Below, piece by piece: positions 56,967 to 64,000 of a stretch of DNA of 64,000 bases. Location: assembly GCF_011174775.1 (NCBI RefSeq), contig NZ_JAANHS010000004.1, forward strand, positions 214,673 to 278,672. The letters are read 5' to 3'. The translations under genes and the position numbers were made by a program. This DNA is from Rhodobacter calidifons. GTDB lineage: Bacteria; Pseudomonadota; Alphaproteobacteria; Rhodobacterales; Rhodobacteraceae. Each line of letters begins with the position of its first letter. The first letter of the stretch is position 1. The notes under the pieces were generated by a model. That model had not been told where the DNA came from and made no database searches. It saw nothing but the letters and a program-made list of their open reading frames with translations.

Positions 56967-57290
56967 ATGAAAGCCGATGCCCTTGCCGCAACAATCAACC
57001 CGTTGGAGGCGAAAGCCGAAGAGGTTTCCGCCATGCTTGCGGCGATGGCGAACTCTCGGCGCCTGCTGGTTCTGTGCGCCCTTCTGTCGGGTGAGAAATC
57101 GGTCGGCGACCTTGCAGCCATCGTTCACCTCAGCCCGGCTGCCCTCTCGCAGCATCTGGGCAAGATGCGCGCGCTGCGCCTGGTGGCGACGCGCCGCGAC
57201 GGCCAGACAATCTACTACCGACTGGCCAGTGCCGAGGTCGAGGCCGTGCTGGAAACGCTGTACCGGCTTTACTGCATGTCCGACTGCTAA
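56967..57290 (+). CDS. SqrR/BigR-like persulfide-responsive ArsR repressor
   Basis: ArsR-type regulator of 107 aa: ANSRRLLVLCALLSGEKSVGDLA, recognition helix SPAALSQHLGKMRALRLV, wing RRDGQTIYYRL, and C-terminal LYCMSDC. C37 and C103 are 66 residues apart, the same spacing as the sensing pairs C41/C107 of SqrR and C42/C108 of BigR, which form a sulfur bridge with persulfide and release DNA. An extra C-terminal C107 is present. It faces the blh/pmp operon it should control. Confidence 0.9.
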   Translation: MKADALAATINPLEAKAEEVSAMLAAMANSRRLLVLCALLSGEKSVGDLAAIVHLSPAALSQHLGKMRALRLVATRRDGQTIYYRLASAEVEAVLETLYRLYCMSDC

Positions 57291-57337
57291 GGTGCCAGCC
57301 GGTCGGGGTGGGTGTGCCCGACTTTGGCGCGGTGCGG

Positions 57338-57580
57338 TCAATTTCGATCATGACCACGATAAATCGGCAGGTCTGGTCGCCCGCTGTGACGGTTGCAGAC
57401 CTTCGCCCGCGGACCATAACGCGCGCGCAGATCGCTCGGCGGCCCGCCGATCATCAAAGCGTGGAAACCGCCGCTGATCACATGCCGGTCTTCAACTCGG
57501 CAGACACCCCATGGCTTGTCAGGCAGGAGCGGCCCGATCGCAGCCCGGTCTGCATCCGTATCCGTCAGATCGCGCCCGTC
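57338..57580 (-). pseudogene. Remnant of an IS5-family transposase
   Basis: The minus-strand frame has no start codon but reads DLTDTDADRAAIGPLLPDKP, then WGVCRVEDRHVISGGFHALM and GGPPSDLRARYGP, then KVCNRHSG. This follows the N-terminal pattern of IS5-type transposases (DLTD-x-x-W-x-x-I-x-PLLP, R-x-DDRRVI-x-G, W-x-DLP-x-RYGP). About 80 codons remain, with substitutions at usually fixed Trp sites and no catalytic residues. It lies exactly between the sulfur island and flagellar block B. Confidence 0.72.
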
Positions 57581-57656
57581 CTAAGGAACCACCTCTATTC
57601 GCAGAAGTTGAATCTCGAGCCCCGGCCGATGCAACGCCTGTTCATGGGTTCACAGC

Positions 57657-58166
57657 TTAGACGTCCTGCCGCGCGATGTCGGTGATCAGGATGTTGGTCA
57701 CCACCCCACCCAGCACAAGCACCGCGGCTTCTTTCAGCGTGTTTCGCAGCACGACCAGGTTGGAACCATCGGTGAACGAACCGGAGAAACCGCCGACATT
57801 GGCGTGATCGAACAGCACCTGGAGAAAGGCGTCGCGAAGCTTTGGTTCCCGCTGATAGACGGCTTCGGTATTTCCGGGCGCGACTTCCAGTGACAGGGAT
57901 AGCACCACCATCGAGGCGACGCGCCCGTTCTTCACCACCGGAACGACGAACTGGTTGTTCATCTTGACATATTCGGCTGCCCCTTCAACCTGGCCCTCAC
58001 TGTTCGCCGAATGGTCGTCGGCCTGTTCGTCCGAAACGTGATCCGCTCCCTCTCCCGTCGCGGCGTGCTCTGCGTCCTCGGAACTCGGACGCAAGAGCAA
58101 TCCGGCGCCGACTCCGCCGCCCAGGCCGATCAAGGCAAGAAGAACGGGCAGGATCTTGCCGATCAT
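57657..58166 (-). CDS. Second FliL-family flagellar protein
   Basis: Protein of 169 aa with an N-terminal membrane helix (ILPVLLALIGLGGGVGAGLLL), an acidic His/Asp/Glu-rich linker (about 28-60) and a FliL-like periplasmic domain (VVPVVKNGRVASMVVLSLSLEV...LRDAFLQVLFDHANVGGFSG). Last gene of the flg operon, 2 nt after flgH. Distinct from fliL at 28819; possibly specialised for the basal body or stator. Confidence 0.83.
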   Translation of the reverse strand: MIGKILPVLLALIGLGGGVGAGLLLRPSSEDAEHAATGEGADHVSDEQADDHSANSEGQVEGAAEYVKMNNQFVVPVVKNGRVASMVVLSLSLEVAPGNTEAVYQREPKLRDAFLQVLFDHANVGGFSGSFTDGSNLVVLRNTLKEAAVLVLGGVVTNILITDIARQDV

Positions 58167-58168
58167 GG

Positions 58169-58894
58169 TCAGAACGGCATGACGATGTCGGCGACCTGCT
58201 GACCGTAGGTCGGCTGCTGCATGTCGGTGATCTGGCCGCGCCCTCCGTACGAGATCCGCGCGCCGGCGATCTTGTCATAGGTGATCTCGTTCTGCCGCGA
58301 GATGTCGTTGGGACGGACATATCCGGTGACGATCAGTTCCCTCAGTTCGAAGTTCACGCGCACCTCCTGCTGACCTTCGATCCGCAGGACACCGTTGGGA
58401 AGCACATCGATGACTGTCGCCGCGATGCGCAAGGTCAGCTTCTCGGAGCGGTTGACCGAACCGGAGCCCTTGAAGGTGGACGATGATTTCGCCGCGTAGG
58501 CCTCATCCATGCTTGCCCCGTCCGGCAAGACTTCGTTGATCCGTTGCGGAATACCGAGAAGATCAGGGATGCCAGAGGACTGCTTGCCGCTGCGGCTTCG
58601 GCCGGTCGAGTTCGAAATACTGGCACTGTCATTCATCTCGATCACGACTGTCAGGATGTCACCGCGCCCGGTCGCCCGGCGATCTCCGAAGAGCGACTCG
58701 TTGCCCGCGCCCCAGAGCGACGAGGCGACCGTCTCGCCCTGCGGCTTGGCTTCCGAGGGGAAGGTTGCGGAACTCAGCGCGTAATGCTGGTTGCTTGCGG
58801 CGATGTCCGAGAACTCGGGCGCGCGACCGACCTGTTCCAGCTTGCTGCACCCTGCCAACGCAAGGATCGAGACCATCAGTATCCGCTTCATCAT
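58169..58894 (-). CDS. flgH: Flagellar L-ring lipoprotein FlgH
   Basis: Outer-membrane L-ring protein of 241 aa with a lipoprotein signal and lipobox ALAGC (C16). FlgH blocks are SSLWGAGNESLFGDRRATGRGDILTVVIEMND and NGVLRIEGQQEVRVNFELREL...GYVRPNDIS. The start at 58894 (MMKRIL) follows gaatagg; the preceding gene ends 2 nt before. Confidence 0.94.
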   Translation of the reverse strand: MMKRILMVSILALAGCSKLEQVGRAPEFSDIAASNQHYALSSATFPSEAKPQGETVASSLWGAGNESLFGDRRATGRGDILTVVIEMNDSASISNSTGRSRSGKQSSGIPDLLGIPQRINEVLPDGASMDEAYAAKSSSTFKGSGSVNRSEKLTLRIAATVIDVLPNGVLRIEGQQEVRVNFELRELIVTGYVRPNDISRQNEITYDKIAGARISYGGRGQITDMQQPTYGQQVADIVMPF

Positions 58895-58895
58895 C

Positions 58896-59315
58896 CTATT
58901 CTTTCCATCCGACATAGACTGTTCCGTCCGGGCCGACCCGTCCCGTGACCGTGTTTCGCGAACCGATGTTCATGACGCGGACCGACTCGCCTTCGGCGGC
59001 GCGGCCGAGAGAGCGACCCTCGGTCGCAATCGCCAGCCCGCCCGAGAGATAGACCAGCGTCACCAGCTGGTTGCGCTCGACCATGGTGGGAGGTCCAAGA
59101 TCGGCAAGCCGCACCGGTTTGCCAGCGTAGATCGTGACACGCGCCTCCAGACCGAATGCGGCCGCCGGATCCTGGATCGATCCCGGCAGTTCGGCATCGA
59201 CGACAACAAGGTCGTCGGGCTGGACGATTGCCTTCGCGCGGATCGTCCGGGACGCGACCACGCTTTCGGCGAAGGCTGGCTGCGCGACAACAAGAAGCAG
59301 TATCACCCGCCACAT
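58896..59315 (-). CDS. flgA: Flagellar P-ring assembly chaperone FlgA (short form)
   Basis: Protein of 139 aa with a signal peptide (MWRVILLLVVAQPAFA) and a SAF-like domain: SRTIRAKAIVQPDDLVVVD, then GLEARVTIYAGKPVRLADL and a C-terminal GESVRVMNIGSRNTVTGRV. Needed for P-ring (FlgI) assembly in the periplasm. The start overlaps the flgG stop. Confidence 0.93.
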   Translation of the reverse strand: MWRVILLLVVAQPAFAESVVASRTIRAKAIVQPDDLVVVDAELPGSIQDPAAAFGLEARVTIYAGKPVRLADLGPPTMVERNQLVTLVYLSGGLAIATEGRSLGRAAEGESVRVMNIGSRNTVTGRVGPDGTVYVGWKE

Positions 59316-60100
59316 CAGCGCACCTGTGTCGTTGCTGCCAGCATCTGATCGGCGGCGGTGATGACCTTGGCGTTCAGCTCGTAGCCGCGTTGCGCCTTGA
59401 TCAGCTCGGTCACTTCGCGCACGGCATCCACCGAACTGCTCTCCAGATAGCCGTGCCGCAGGATACCCAGCCCGTCCAGCCCGGGTGTGCCCGAAAAGGC
59501 GGCTCCGGAGGCCGGGCTTTCCAGAAACAGGTTCGACCCGATGGCCTCCAGACCCTTCTCGTTCGGAAAGGAGGACAGCGTCAGTTGTCCGATCAGCTCG
59601 GGGTCAACACGATCGGCGAAGTCGGCCCAGACCTCTCCGGACGGGCTGATGGTCAGGCCGCGCGCGTCGGACGGAATGGTGATCCCCGGCACGACCGGAT
59701 ACCCGTCGGAGGTCACGATCAGCCCTTCGGCCGACCGCTTGAGGGCACCGTCGCGCGTGTAGCCCGTTTGCCCGGAGGGCAGCTGCACCTCGATATAGCC
59801 GTTTCCGTCGATCGCAAGGTCGAGGTCCCCGCCCGTCGCCTCCAGCGTCCCCTGGCCGATCACCACGGAGACCGCCGCCGGTCGCACTCCAAGACCGACC
59901 TGGACCCCGGTGGGCAACATGCTGCCGTCCACCGAGGACACGCTGCCGGGGCGCGCCAGTTGCTGATAGGTCAGATCGGCAAAATCCGCGCGCCGCGGGT
60001 TGTAGCCGGTGGTCGACATGTTGGCGAGGTTGTTCGACACGACATCGACCTTCATCTGCTGGGCGGTCATGCCGGTCGCGGCAATCTGAAGGGCCTTCAT
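59315..60100 (-). CDS. flgG: Flagellar distal rod protein FlgG
   Basis: Protein of 261 aa, the family length. The N-terminal rod motif MKVDVVSNNLANMSTTGYN and the C-terminal SSVDAVREVTELIKAQRGYELN helix pack into the rod core. The distal rod joins the hook. Between flgF and flgA in the operon. Confidence 0.96.
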   Translation of the reverse strand: MKALQIAATGMTAQQMKVDVVSNNLANMSTTGYNPRRADFADLTYQQLARPGSVSSVDGSMLPTGVQVGLGVRPAAVSVVIGQGTLEATGGDLDLAIDGNGYIEVQLPSGQTGYTRDGALKRSAEGLIVTSDGYPVVPGITIPSDARGLTISPSGEVWADFADRVDPELIGQLTLSSFPNEKGLEAIGSNLFLESPASGAAFSGTPGLDGLGILRHGYLESSSVDAVREVTELIKAQRGYELNAKVITAADQMLAATTQVR

Positions 60101-60109
60101 TCAAGCCTC

Positions 60110-60820
60110 CTATCGACCAAGGGTCGTGATGACGCCGCGGACACGTTCGTCTTCGGCATCAAGGAATTTCTGGCCAAGCTCGTAGGCCCGCTGAACCTCG
60201 ATCATCCGGGCGATTTCGGACACGGGCTCCACGTTGCTGTTCTCGAGCATGCCTTGCAGGATCGTGGCCCCCTCCGCCGGTTCCACTTCGCCGGCCGAGA
60301 AGAGCGTGCCCGACTGGTGCCGCAGGGACAGCGGATCGGCGGGTTGCCACAACCCGATCTGGGCGACCGGCTGGCCGTCGGCAGACAGGGTGCCATCCTG
60401 CGCAACGGCCACGCCCCTGGTCTGGGGTGGCACGAAGACCGGCGCGCCGCCCGCGTCGAGCAGACGAAAGCCGTCAGGCGTCATCAGCTCTCCCTCGGGC
60501 GAGGGCACAAAGCTTCCCGCCCGGGTCAGACGTTCGCCCTGCGGGGTTTCGACAAGGAAGAATCCGTCACCCTGGATGGCAAGGTCGAACTGGCCGCCGG
60601 TCTGGCTGAGCGTCGCCTGCGTCAGATCGACGTGGCGACCGCTGGCATGGGCCATCGACAGGGAGGGCCCCTGATCCAGCGCCGCAACATATTCCGAGAA
60701 GATGACCCCCTCGCGGCGGAAGCCCGTGGTCGAAGCGTTCGCGATATTGTTGGCCACGACCCCCATTTCGCGCATCAGGCCCGACTGGCGGTTCAGCGTG
60801 GCGTATCCGGCGGCGTCCAT
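60110..60820 (-). CDS. flgF: Flagellar proximal rod protein FlgF
   Basis: Protein of 236 aa with the rod motif MGVVANNIANASTTGFRREG and C-terminal EIARMIEVQRAYELGQKF. Start at 60820 (MDAAGYATLNRQ), 1 nt after the fliQ stop; a longer in-frame start would overlap fliQ. Confidence 0.95.
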   Translation of the reverse strand: MDAAGYATLNRQSGLMREMGVVANNIANASTTGFRREGVIFSEYVAALDQGPSLSMAHASGRHVDLTQATLSQTGGQFDLAIQGDGFFLVETPQGERLTRAGSFVPSPEGELMTPDGFRLLDAGGAPVFVPPQTRGVAVAQDGTLSADGQPVAQIGLWQPADPLSLRHQSGTLFSAGEVEPAEGATILQGMLENSNVEPVSEIARMIEVQRAYELGQKFLDAEDERVRGVITTLGR

Positions 60821-60821
60821 G

Positions 60822-61100
60822 TCAGCTTCCTGCAATCAAGGGAACAAGCGCGTCGGTGAAGAAGGCGACAAGGGTGGTGGTCATGAAGCCCATCGAGAGC
60901 CAGAACACCGCCAGGATCGCGCCGGCCTTCGGAACGAAGGTCAGGGTCATCTCCTGGACCGAGGTCAGCGCCTGGAACAGGCCGATCACCACGCCCACCA
61001 CCAGAGCCACCGTCAGGACCGGGGCAGAGATGACCACCGCAACCCACAGTCCCTGGCGCGTCAGGTCATAGATCAGCGCTTCGGTCAGCCCGCCGCTCAT
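60822..61100 (-). CDS. fliQ: Flagellar export gate protein FliQ
   Basis: Two-helix membrane protein of 92 aa with LWVAVVISAPVLTVALVVGVVIGLFQALTSVQE split over helix 1 and its loop, and TLTFVPKAGAILAVFWL in helix 2. Forms the gate with FliP and FliR (block A). ATGA overlap with fliE. Confidence 0.95.
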   Translation of the reverse strand: MSGGLTEALIYDLTRQGLWVAVVISAPVLTVALVVGVVIGLFQALTSVQEMTLTFVPKAGAILAVFWLSMGFMTTTLVAFFTDALVPLIAGS

Positions 61101-61387
61101 ACCGGCATCCTCAGGATTTCCTGATAGGCCTCGACGACACGATCCCGCACGGTGGCCACGGTTTCGACGGCCAGCTGCGACGAGGCAAGCGCCTGCACCA
61201 GGGCATGCGGATCGGCATTGCCGGTCATCGCCGCGCGGGCCGTCCTTTCATGCTCTTGCAGAGCCTCGACGAAATTGCCGGCAAGGCGTGCAAAGCCCTG
61301 GTCCGCTGCCCCCGGCTTTGGCTGAGGGGCAGCGGCATGCCGGGCATTCGCGTAGGCCTGACTGACGAAAGAGCTTTTCACATCCAT
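61097..61387 (-). CDS. fliE: Flagellar hook-basal body protein FliE
   Basis: Protein of 96 aa with LAGNFVEALQEHERTARAAM and a C-terminal SSQLAVETVATVRDRVVEAYQEILRM region as in FliE, which links the MS ring to the rod. Between flgC and fliQ. Confidence 0.94.
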   Translation of the reverse strand: MDVKSSFVSQAYANARHAAAPQPKPGAADQGFARLAGNFVEALQEHERTARAAMTGNADPHALVQALASSQLAVETVATVRDRVVEAYQEILRMPV

Positions 61388-61399
61388 TCTGGATCTCCC

Positions 61400-61783
61400 T
61401 TACCGCCGCAGAAGGTCGAACAGGCTTTGCGTCATCTGACGTGCCTGGTCGAACATCCTGAGGTTCGCCTCGTAGCTGCGCCGCGCTTCGCGCGCGTCAG
61501 CGATTTCGATCACCAGATCGACATTCGAGCCGTCGTAGTGACCGGTTGCATCGGCCAGCGGATGGCCCGGGTCGTAAACCCGCACCAGCTCGCTCCGATC
61601 CAGTTTCACCGGGCCGGCTTCGACCAGCCCGGTATCCATCGCGCGTTCGAAACTCATCACCTTGCGGTGGTAGCCGGGCGTGTCGGCATTCGCGATGTTT
61701 TCCGATACGTGGCGCAGCCGCATGGCCTGCGCCTCCATCCCGGAGGCCGCAAAGGAAAGCGAGGAGATCAGGTCGTTACTCAT
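61400..61783 (-). CDS. flgC: Flagellar proximal rod protein FlgC
   Basis: Protein of 127 aa with LRHVSENIANADTPGYHRK and a C-terminal ADAREARRSYEANLRMFDQAR region, both typical of FlgC. Follows flgB by 10 nt. Confidence 0.95.
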   Translation of the reverse strand: MSNDLISSLSFAASGMEAQAMRLRHVSENIANADTPGYHRKVMSFERAMDTGLVEAGPVKLDRSELVRVYDPGHPLADATGHYDGSNVDLVIEIADAREARRSYEANLRMFDQARQMTQSLFDLLRR

Positions 61784-61793
61784 GCCTCACCCC

Positions 61794-62177
61794 CTACCGC
61801 GGCCGGCCAAGGCTGGACCGGATCACCTCCGAGGTGGCCCGGTAGATCGCCAGCGCCATGTCATGGGACTGGCGGGCCTCGACCGATTTCACCATCTCGG
61901 CTTCAAGCGAGACGGAGTTGCCATTCGGTGCCGCGTGGCCCCTGACCCGTTCCGGAATCGGTGTTGCGGCTTGCCGGTCGGCGGTAAGGTGGCCACGACG
62001 CGTCGCGCGCATCGAAACGCCGCTGTCGTGGAAGACCTCGGCAAAGGCTGGCAGATCCCTGGCCTTGTAGCCCGGCGTATCGGCATTCGCGACATTCTCG
62101 GCAATCACTGCCATGCGCGCCCCGGAATGTGCCGCAAGTGCCTGCGCCATCCGGGTCAGATCCAGTTTCTCGAACAT
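61794..62177 (-). CDS. flgB: Flagellar proximal rod protein FlgB
   Basis: Protein of 127 aa starting MFEKLDLTRMAQAL, with IAENVANADTPGYKARDL. First gene of the minus-strand flg operon. The start at 62177 follows gggagaagc; an earlier in-frame ATG (62207) gives an untypical N-terminus. Confidence 0.94.
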   Translation of the reverse strand: MFEKLDLTRMAQALAAHSGARMAVIAENVANADTPGYKARDLPAFAEVFHDSGVSMRATRRGHLTADRQAATPIPERVRGHAAPNGNSVSLEAEMVKSVEARQSHDMALAIYRATSEVIRSSLGRPR

Positions 62178-62261
62178 CGGGGCTTCTCCCTCGACCAGCT
62201 TCACCAAGGCTTAAGGGTGATTCGTTTAGAAAGGGTTGAAAGCGAACAAAGGGAGAATCCC
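62178..62261. promoter_or_regulatory. Divergent promoter region flgB / fliI
   Basis: 84 bp between the flgB ATG and the fliI GTG, including an AT-richer stretch (ttaagggtgattcgtttag). Both flagellar promoters must lie here; no specific factor site was assigned. Confidence 0.5.
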
Positions 62262-63572
62262 GTGACCGGACTTTTCGATGGCCTGCTTGCGGAAATTGCC
62301 ACCAGGTCGCCGGTCCGGCGCGTTGGGCGGGTGGTGGAAACACGCCGCGGACTGGCCGAGGTCAACGGTCTTGAGACGGCAGCCATCGGCGACCGCGTTC
62401 TGATTCACAGCCGGGACGGCTCGGCGGGAGGGGAGGTGTTGCGGCTGGCACCGGGACGGTGCTGGGTTCTGCCCGATGCATCGGGCGACGGGATGGCGAT
62501 CGGAGACCGGGTAGAACTGCTGGGCCCGGCCGAGATTGCCCCGGATGACAGCTGGATCGGTCGGATCATCGATCCGATGGGCCAGGCGCTTGACGGCAAA
62601 CCCCTTCTGCGCGGGGCACGACCGCGTTCCCTGCGTGCGCCGGCCCCGGCGGCCTCGAACCGTCGTCGTCTGGGGCCGCGCCTGGAAACCGGGGTCGCGG
62701 TTTTCGATACGCTTCTGCCGTTGGTGCGCGGGCAGCGGATTGGCCTCTTTGCCGGGTCGGGGGTCGGAAAGTCGTCGCTTCTGGCCAGGTTCGCCCGCGG
62801 GGTCGAAGCAGAGGTCGTCGTGATCGCCCTCGTCGGCGAACGCGGCCGCGAACTGCGGGAGTTCACCGAGCGCGTCCTGGGCCCGGAGGGAATGGCGCGC
62901 AGCGTTGTCGTGACCGCAACCTCCGACCAGTCGCCGCTGATGCGGCGCATGTGTGCCCTGACCGCGATGGCGGTTGCCGAGCATTTCCGCGACCAGGGCC
63001 GGCATGTTCTGCTTCTGGTCGACAGCGTGACCCGCTTTGCCGAGGCGCATCGAGAAGTCGCGCTGGCGGGCGGAGAGGGGGCTGCGCTGCGCGGCTATCC
63101 GCCTTCGCTGACCCAGGCGATCATGGGCCTGGCCGAAAGGGCAGGGCCGGGGCCGGAAGGGACCGGCGACATCACGGCGGTCTTCTCTGTCCTTGTTGCC
63201 GGGTCCGACATGGAGGAACCCGTCGCGGACATCCTGCGCGGCGTCCTTGACGGGCATGTCGTGCTGGACCGAAGGATAGCCGAACGCGGCCGGTTTCCGG
63301 CGATCGATCTGCTTCGGTCGGTATCGCGTTCATTGCCCGATGCCGCGTCGGAGGAAGAAAACCAGGTCATCGCCGAGGCGAGGCGGTTGCTGGGCGCCTA
63401 CGATCGCGCCGAGATGATGATCCAGGCCGGCCTTTACGCCGCGGGCTCTGACGCGCAGATCGACCGGGCCATCAAAGTCTGGCCTGACCTCGACGGCTTC
63501 CTGGCCGAACCGTCCCCGCAATCGGGAATTGCGGGCAGTTTCGAGCGGCTGAGGCGCGCTCTTTCGGCATGA
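62262..63572 (+). CDS. fliI: Flagellum-specific export ATPase FliI
   Basis: Protein of 436 aa with a GTG start and RBS gggag. F1-beta-like ATPase with Walker A AGSGVGKS (164-171), ALVGERGRELREF, Walker B region HVLLLVDSVTRFAEAHREV and RRIAERGRFPAIDLLRSVSR. It drives entry of export substrates into the gate with FliH. Single gene, divergent from flgB. Confidence 0.96.
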   Translation: MTGLFDGLLAEIATRSPVRRVGRVVETRRGLAEVNGLETAAIGDRVLIHSRDGSAGGEVLRLAPGRCWVLPDASGDGMAIGDRVELLGPAEIAPDDSWIGRIIDPMGQALDGKPLLRGARPRSLRAPAPAASNRRRLGPRLETGVAVFDTLLPLVRGQRIGLFAGSGVGKSSLLARFARGVEAEVVVIALVGERGRELREFTERVLGPEGMARSVVVTATSDQSPLMRRMCALTAMAVAEHFRDQGRHVLLLVDSVTRFAEAHREVALAGGEGAALRGYPPSLTQAIMGLAERAGPGPEGTGDITAVFSVLVAGSDMEEPVADILRGVLDGHVVLDRRIAERGRFPAIDLLRSVSRSLPDAASEEENQVIAEARRLLGAYDRAEMMIQAGLYAAGSDAQIDRAIKVWPDLDGFLAEPSPQSGIAGSFERLRRALSA

Positions 63573-63578
63573 ACGACC

Positions 63579-63885
63579 CTAGTTCAGGGCCGCCCCGACG
63601 TCGGCCCGGACAAGGCTGGCCGCGATTGCGACCAGGACCAGGCCACCCGCCCAGCCCATCGCTTCGCGCGCCCTCCAGCTGTCGTTCAGGGACCTGGCAA
63701 TAGCACCGCCCAGCCAGCCACGAGAAGATCGGCGGTGATTGCCGTAAGCGGCACCAGGATGCCCAGCAGAAGCAACTGAGTTGTCAGGTTGCCCGCGTTC
63801 GCCGGTTCCGCACCCTGCGCGACGAAGGGTGGCAGGAAAAGCGCGAAAAACAGCACGGTCTTCGGGTTCAGCAGTTCGACGGCTC
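63579..63885 (-). pseudogene. LysE-family exporter, C-terminal remnant with frameshift
   Basis: The minus strand reads AVELLNPKTVLFFALFLPPFV and TTQLLLLGILVPLTAITADLLV, then a frame change near 63700 leads to GGAIARSLNDSWRAREAMGW and AGGLVLVAIAASLV. Together they form the second half of a LysE/RhtB amino-acid exporter. The N-terminal half is missing; where it should start, IS110-like sequence begins. A gene truncated by an insertion and then frameshifted. Confidence 0.8.
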
Positions 63886-63889
63886 GGAT

Positions 63890-64000
63890 GATGTGACCGC
63901 CCCCCGACGGCATCGATGTGCCGAGGTGGGTCTGCGAGGATCCACAAAGGAGGACGGTCATGCTGGATGTTACCACTGTCGGGCTCGACCTGGCGAAGAA
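63890..64000 (+). mobile_element. Left end of an IS110-family insertion sequence (cut by window edge)
   Basis: About 70 bp of leader, including aaaggagg, precede an ATG at 63961 that starts a typical IS110-type transposase. The element boundary is placed where the lysE frame stops matching its family, roughly 63885-63895. No terminal inverted repeat was seen, as is usual for IS110. The rest is beyond the window. Confidence 0.7.
63961..64000 (+). CDS. IS110-family transposase (3'-partial)
   Basis: Only 13 codons are visible: MLDVTTVGLDLAK. This is the standard N-terminus of IS110/IS1111 DEDD transposases, where VGLDLAK carries the first catalytic Asp. RBS aaaggagg lies 7-14 nt upstream. Confidence 0.78.

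Noticed and set aside
57308..57685. A plus-strand frame after the persulfide sensor
   Set aside because: It is antisense to the IS5-like transposase remnant, runs into fliL2 and has no family pattern.
1..64000. CRISPR arrays, tRNA or rRNA genes
   Set aside because: No regularly spaced repeats were seen, and no cloverleaf-like sequence with the conserved T-loop was noticed in the intergenic gaps.

Overview
The window is GC-rich, densely packed alphaproteobacterial DNA. Gene order and protein types point to the Rhodobacterales (Rhodobacter/Rhodovulum/Roseobacter relatives): the tsaE-amgK-murU-addB-addA-trxA string, a rhodobacteral flagellar cluster, a Rhodovulum-type sox cluster that includes soxE and soxF, and a BciA-type 8-vinyl reductase, which suggests bacteriochlorophyll synthesis elsewhere in the genome. 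The genus cannot be fixed from the sequence alone.

Layout. 0-8.7 kb (+): tsaE (5' cut by the window edge), the cell-wall recycling kinase amgK and uridylyltransferase murU, the AddAB recombination nuclease and thioredoxin. 8.7-12.0 kb (+): bciA and pnp. 12.1-12.6 kb: a decayed LysR-type regulator. 12.6-18 kb (-): a marR-iorA-iorB operon for indolepyruvate oxidation, a fragment of an FAD oxidoreductase and a cyclase-family hydrolase. 18.4-25.3 kb: 1-Cys peroxiredoxin, a small membrane protein cotranscribed with greA, ETF-quinone oxidoreductase, a secreted TPR protein and ispE.

25.5-38.4 kb is flagellar block A: fliF-fliH-fliN-fliP on the minus strand, diverging from fliL-orf-motE-motA-orf-slt-flhA-fliR-flhB-orf on the plus strand. 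57.7-63.6 kb is flagellar block B: flgB-flgC-fliE-fliQ-flgF-flgG-flgA-flgH-fliL2 on the minus strand, diverging from fliI. Together they give the export gate, MS ring, rod, L ring, stator MotA and export ATPase. The hook, filament, motB and fliM genes are not here.

The two blocks are separated by a 19-kb sulfur island (about 39.0-57.3 kb). It carries soxT-soxR-soxS diverging from soxVW-XYZ(A)BCDEF-soxH and a DUF302 protein. After these come a second YeeE/YedE transporter, a SulP permease, and a persulfide dioxygenase-pmpB-pmpA-DUF2892 operon facing a SqrR/BigR-like persulfide sensor. A remnant of an IS5-family transposase lies exactly at the right junction with flagellar block B.

The most notable observation is that the sox locus reads as damaged. 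soxT has two in-frame TGA codons where Trp is expected. soxZ carries a compensated -1/+1 frameshift. soxA survives only as an N- and C-terminal remnant without heme motifs. soxB has an in-frame TAG. SoxC, D, E, F, V, W, X and Y read intact. Unless these are assembly errors, the canonical Sox thiosulfate pathway should be non-functional or in early decay, while the sulfide/persulfide module remains complete. The right end holds a frameshifted lysE remnant cut by an IS110-family element whose transposase begins at the window edge.
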